Shown here: positions 6,461 through 8,759 of the stretch, piece by piece
Layout of the letters: each line of letters begins with the position of its first letter
Numbering within the stretch: position 1 is the first letter of the stretch
Assembly: GCA_003451935.1 (NCBI GenBank)
Contig: DMJA01000176.1
Span: forward strand, 1,828-10,586
Length of the DNA: 8,759 nucleotides
Direction of reading: 5' to 3'
Source: Verrucomicrobiota bacterium
GTDB taxonomy: Bacteria > Verrucomicrobiota > Kiritimatiellia > CAIQIC01 > Lenti-01
Notes under the pieces: model-generated
Told to the model about the DNA's origin: nothing
The model's input: only the letters and a program-made list of their open reading frames with translations
Databases searched by the model: none
Made by a program: the position numbers and the translations under genes

Positions 6461-7945
6461 CTAGAAGTAGAGATCGCGCTCGCCCGCCGCCGTGCGCCGG
6501 TAGTTCGCTTCGAACGCCGGCCAGATGTTCGGCTGGCCGCGGCGCACTTCGTCGAGCTCCTTCTGCAACAGCGCCTCGCCGACGGCCTGCGTTTCGGGCA
6601 GGGCGAAGTCGTCGAGCCATTCCTTGAAGGTCAGCACGGCGTTGAGCTTGCAGAACTTGCCCTCCGCGCCGCTGCGCAGCAAATCCATGATGCACTTGCC
6701 CGTGCGCCCGCAGCGGTAGCCCGCGGTGCAGAAGCTGGTGATGCAGCCCGCCCCCGCCCATTCGCGCACGACCTCGTCGAGGCCGCGCGGATCGCCCAGC
6801 AGGAACTGCTGGCGCTCGCCCTGCTGCTTCTCCTGCCCGTCGGCATAGGCGCCCACGCCCACGTTCGAGGCGGCATCCATTTGCGTCACGCCCAGCGGCA
6901 GCAGGCGGCGGCGCATCTCCGGCGATTCGCGCGCGGTGATGATGAGCCCCGCAGGCCGGCCCGCCAGCCGCGCCAGCACCACGATGCGCTCGAAATCGCC
7001 GTCGCCCACCCGCCACTTCGGGTTTTCGAGGAACGGCGTGTTGATGGCGGGCTCGAGCCGCGGAAACGACAGCGTGTGCGACCCGATGCCGCAGAACCGC
7101 TCCATCTCGAGCGCGTGGGCCTGCTGGCCCAGCAGTTCGAACCGCCAGTCGGACAGGCCGTAGAGCGCGCCGATGCCGTTGTCGTCGATGCCCGCCTCCT
7201 GCGCGCGGTGCATCGCATAGAGCCGCCAGCGGAAGTGGCCCTTGAGGGTCCCCGCCGGATGCATCTGCGCATAGGCGCGACGGTCGTAGGTTTCCTGGAA
7301 GACCTGGAAGGTGCCGAGGCCGCATTCATGCAACACCTTCAGCTCGTCCACGCGCATCGGCGCGGCGTTCACGTTCACGCGCCGGATCTGGCCGACGCCT
7401 TTGCGCGCCGGCGCCTTCACGGAATACACCGTGCGGATGCTTTCGGCGATGTAGTCCACGCCCGATTCCGGATGTTCGCCATAGACCACCACGAGCCGCT
7501 TGTGCCCCAGCTGGCCCGCCAGCGCCGCCGTTTCGGCCCGCACCTCGTCCATCGCCAGCACGCGGCGCGTCACGGCGTCGTTGGATCCGCGCAGCCCGCA
7601 ATAGACGCACTGGTTCACGCACTTGCTGCTCAGATAGAGCGGCGCGAACGTCACGATGCGGTTGTCGTAGACCTTGCGCTTGACCGCCCCGGCCGCCGCC
7701 CGCATCTCGGCCCACAGCGCCGGATCGCGCACGCGCATCAGCGCCGCCAGTTCCGCCTGCGAAAGCGTCTGCACCGCCATCGACTTCGCGACGATGTCCC
7801 GCACCTGCGCCGCCTCCGGCTCGCCGGCCTTCCCCAGCAGGCGGAAGATCTCGCCGTCGTCCACATAGTCCGAACCATCCGCGCGCAGATATTTCTCGAT
7901 CTCCGCCGGCGCGATTCGATCCCGAATCCACTTTTTCTGTTCCAC
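6461..7945 (-). CDS. hydG: HydG-like radical SAM enzyme (ThiH/HydG family)
   Basis: HydG cleaves tyrosine using S-adenosylmethionine and makes the Fe-CO-CN unit for the [FeFe]-hydrogenase H-cluster; ThiH is its thiamine-pathway relative. This 494-residue protein matches HydG in length and layout: a helical N-terminus, radical SAM cluster motif CVNQCVYC (Cys109, 113, 116), GHKRLVVVYGEHP (147-159), FQETYDR (216-222), GSHTLSFPRLEPA (288-300) with His290 in the place I believe corresponds to the iron-ligand His of characterised HydG, and a C-terminal extension absent from ThiH (SFCTAGYRCGRTGK, then FCKLNAVLTFKEWLDDFA). The HydG C-terminal CX2CX22C motif is altered: Cys406 and Cys432 keep the right 26-residue distance, but the middle Cys is Gly409, with extra Cys at 401, 412 and 418. 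So the function may be HydG proper or a divergent relative. The start is GTG at 7945, with AAGAGGA upstream. A strong promoter is at 8053-8081. No hydE, hydF or hydrogenase gene is in the window. Confidence 0.85.
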   Translation of the reverse strand: MEQKKWIRDRIAPAEIEKYLRADGSDYVDDGEIFRLLGKAGEPEAAQVRDIVAKSMAVQTLSQAELAALMRVRDPALWAEMRAAAGAVKRKVYDNRIVTFAPLYLSSKCVNQCVYCGLRGSNDAVTRRVLAMDEVRAETAALAGQLGHKRLVVVYGEHPESGVDYIAESIRTVYSVKAPARKGVGQIRRVNVNAAPMRVDELKVLHECGLGTFQVFQETYDRRAYAQMHPAGTLKGHFRWRLYAMHRAQEAGIDDNGIGALYGLSDWRFELLGQQAHALEMERFCGIGSHTLSFPRLEPAINTPFLENPKWRVGDGDFERIVVLARLAGRPAGLIITARESPEMRRRLLPLGVTQMDAASNVGVGAYADGQEKQQGERQQFLLGDPRGLDEVVREWAGAGCITSFCTAGYRCGRTGKCIMDLLRSGAEGKFCKLNAVLTFKEWLDDFALPETQAVGEALLQKELDEVRRGQPNIWPAFEANYRRTAAGERDLYF

Positions 7946-7950
7946 TGCGA

Positions 7951-7957
7951 TCCTCTT
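7951..7957 (-). promoter_or_regulatory. RBS of the hydG-like gene
   Basis: AAGAGGA on the minus strand, five bases before the GTG at 7945, is a near-ideal Shine-Dalgarno and fixes this start; no nearby ATG competes with it. Confidence 0.7.
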
Positions 7958-8041
7958 GCCTTTTCACTTTTCCAGCCCCCGCCGCAACGGGGCCCGGCAC
8001 CCGGAAACGCTCGCCTCCGCGAGGTAAAACGCTTTTGGGAA

Positions 8042-8055
8042 AATCTGCGCAGATT
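8042..8055. promoter_or_regulatory. Perfect 14-bp palindrome, candidate operator
   Basis: AATCTGCGCAGATT is a perfect inverted repeat without spacer. It overlaps the downstream end of the hydG -10 hexamer and the expected transcription start near 8046. A dimeric regulator bound here would block initiation, so repression is the natural guess. I do not recognise it as the site of a named regulator. Confidence 0.45.
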
Positions 8056-8081
8056 GTACACCACCCCCCGCCGCTTCTCAA
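8053..8081 (-). promoter_or_regulatory. Sigma-70-like promoter of the hydG-metA-gpsA-regulator series
   Basis: On the minus strand TTGAGA (8076-8081) and TACAAT (8053-8058) are separated by exactly 17 bp. Both hexamers match the consensus at five of six positions. Transcription would start near 8046, leaving a leader of about 100 nt with small GC-rich inverted repeats (for example CTCGC/GCGAG) but no riboswitch that I recognise. Confidence 0.7.
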
Positions 8082-8117
8082 CTGCCCCGTTCGCCGTGTT
8101 CCCCGGGCCGCTTTTGC

Positions 8118-8146
8118 TTGTCAAACGAAGGTCCGGCGCCTACCCT
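8118..8146 (+). promoter_or_regulatory. Sigma-70-like promoter of the TRAM gene
   Basis: TTGTCA (8118-8123) and TACCCT (8141-8146) are separated by 17 bp and lie 34 bp before the ATG at 8181. The -35 is one base from consensus; the -10 is weaker, with C in two places. It diverges from the hydG promoter, whose -35 lies about 36 bp away. Confidence 0.55.
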
Positions 8147-8166
8147 GTCGCGGCAATACACATAAC

Positions 8167-8172
8167 AAAGGA
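8167..8172 (+). promoter_or_regulatory. RBS of the TRAM gene
   Basis: AAAGGA lies eight bases before the ATG at 8181 and supports that start. Confidence 0.65.
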
Positions 8173-8180
8173 ATCGTCGA

Positions 8181-8759
8181 ATGAGCACTCCCTCCGATCC
8201 GGCCGCCAACAGCACCCTGCGCACCGTCATGATGATTCTCCTGCCCATCCTGGGCATCGCTCTCGTGGCCGTCGCCATCCTGGCCGCCCGGCGGCCGGAA
8301 AAGGCCGCCGTCACGGTCGTCGTGTCCGAAGACCAGGTGGATGCCGCCGCCATCAATACCGGACAGATCATCGACGCCACCGGCGGGGACCTGGTCGTTC
8401 CCCAGATGGGCTACCGCTACAAGGTCTTCGTGGACGACGAAAGCGACGACCGTTCCTCCGGCATCGCCAAGATCGGCCGCATGGTCACCTTCATCCCCGG
8501 CGCCCGGCGCGGCATGACCGCCCTCGTCGATGTCACCCGCGTTCGCGAACGCGTCGCCGACGCCGTCCTCGTCAAGGTGCTCTCCGAGGTCGCCCTGCCC
8601 CCGAAGGCCCCCCGCGCCGCCTTCGTGCCGCAGCCCGGCGACGCCGCCGGCCATGTCGTCGAAGGCGCCGAAATGGATGTCATCATCACCGAAGCCTCCG
8701 CGAAGAATCCCGCCACCGAGGGCGTCGCCCGGATCGCCGGCCTGGTCGTCTTCGTGAAC
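8181..8759 (+). CDS. Membrane-anchored tandem TRAM-domain protein (partial, 3' end missing)
   Basis: The frame stays open for 193 codons to the window edge. A single hydrophobic helix (~16-36, VMMILLPILGIALVAVAILAA) follows a short N-terminus with one Arg and is followed by Arg37, Arg38 and Lys41; by the positive-inside rule the bulk should be cytoplasmic. Residues ~76-136 look like a TRAM beta-barrel (YKVFVDDE, SSGIAKIGRMVTFIPGARRGM, VDVTRVRERVADAVLVKVL). A second begins at ~161 (EMDVIITEASAKNPATEGVARIAGLVVFV) and runs off the end. TRAM domains bind RNA in tRNA-modifying enzymes such as MiaB and RumA and in small archaeal RNA chaperones; no enzymatic domain is visible here. An RNA-binding role near the membrane is inferred. 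The start is supported by AAAGGA eight bases upstream and a promoter at 8118-8146. A missing C-terminal domain could change the picture. Confidence 0.82.
   Translation, partial: MSTPSDPAANSTLRTVMMILLPILGIALVAVAILAARRPEKAAVTVVVSEDQVDAAAINTGQIIDATGGDLVVPQMGYRYKVFVDDESDDRSSGIAKIGRMVTFIPGARRGMTALVDVTRVRERVADAVLVKVLSEVALPPKAPRAAFVPQPGDAAGHVVEGAEMDVIITEASAKNPATEGVARIAGLVVFVN

Noticed and set aside
5536..6627. 363-codon open frame on the plus strand
   Set aside because: Antisense shadow of metA and the end of hydG with no domain features.
7946..8045. Riboswitch in the hydG leader
   Set aside because: Only short GC-rich stems are seen and no conserved core of a known riboswitch, such as SAM classes.

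Overview
This 8.76-kb, GC-rich bacterial window holds seven protein-coding genes (one running off the right edge), no rRNA or tRNA genes that I can see, and several notable intergenic elements. Gene content and style suggest an anaerobic member of the PVC group, most likely Verrucomicrobiota/Kiritimatiellota. The reasons are a HydG-type radical SAM enzyme, a RecN with an SSGE-type ABC signature, a secreted ice-binding-like protein with an SdrD-like domain, a stand-alone TRAM protein, and short intergenic hexamer and palindrome repeats that I associate from memory with this group. No rRNA is present to confirm this, so it is an inference.

Layout. (1) 41-1696, minus: secreted DUF3494 (ice-binding-like) multidomain surface protein. 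(2) 1697-1992: divergent intergenic region with homopolymeric G/C tracts, a GA[T/G]TA[C/G] hexamer array and a possible leaderless promoter for recN. (3) 1993-3666, plus: recN, DNA double-strand break repair ATPase. (4) 3666-3738: three evenly built palindromes, TTTTCCA-N5-TGGAAAA, in the gap between convergent genes. (5) A minus-strand series transcribed from about 8046 down to 3752: a hydG-like gene (6461-7945), 55 bp, metA (5443-6405), a 4-bp ATGA overlap, gpsA (4448-5446), 9 bp, and a NarL/FixJ response regulator (3752-4438). (6) 7946-8180: divergent regulatory region with a good sigma-70-like promoter on each strand. A perfect 14-bp palindrome lies on the hydG promoter. (7) 8181-8759, plus: start of a membrane-anchored protein with two TRAM domains, cut by the window end.

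The minus-strand genes look co-transcribed: metA and gpsA are translationally coupled and the regulator's Shine-Dalgarno overlaps the gpsA stop. Their functions do not form one obvious pathway: a diatomic-ligand or tyrosine-lyase radical SAM enzyme, methionine biosynthesis, glycerol-3-phosphate synthesis and a two-component regulator. The items most worth following up are the HydG homologue with an altered C-terminal cysteine motif, the palindrome triplet, the tandem-TRAM membrane protein and the palindrome on the hydG promoter.
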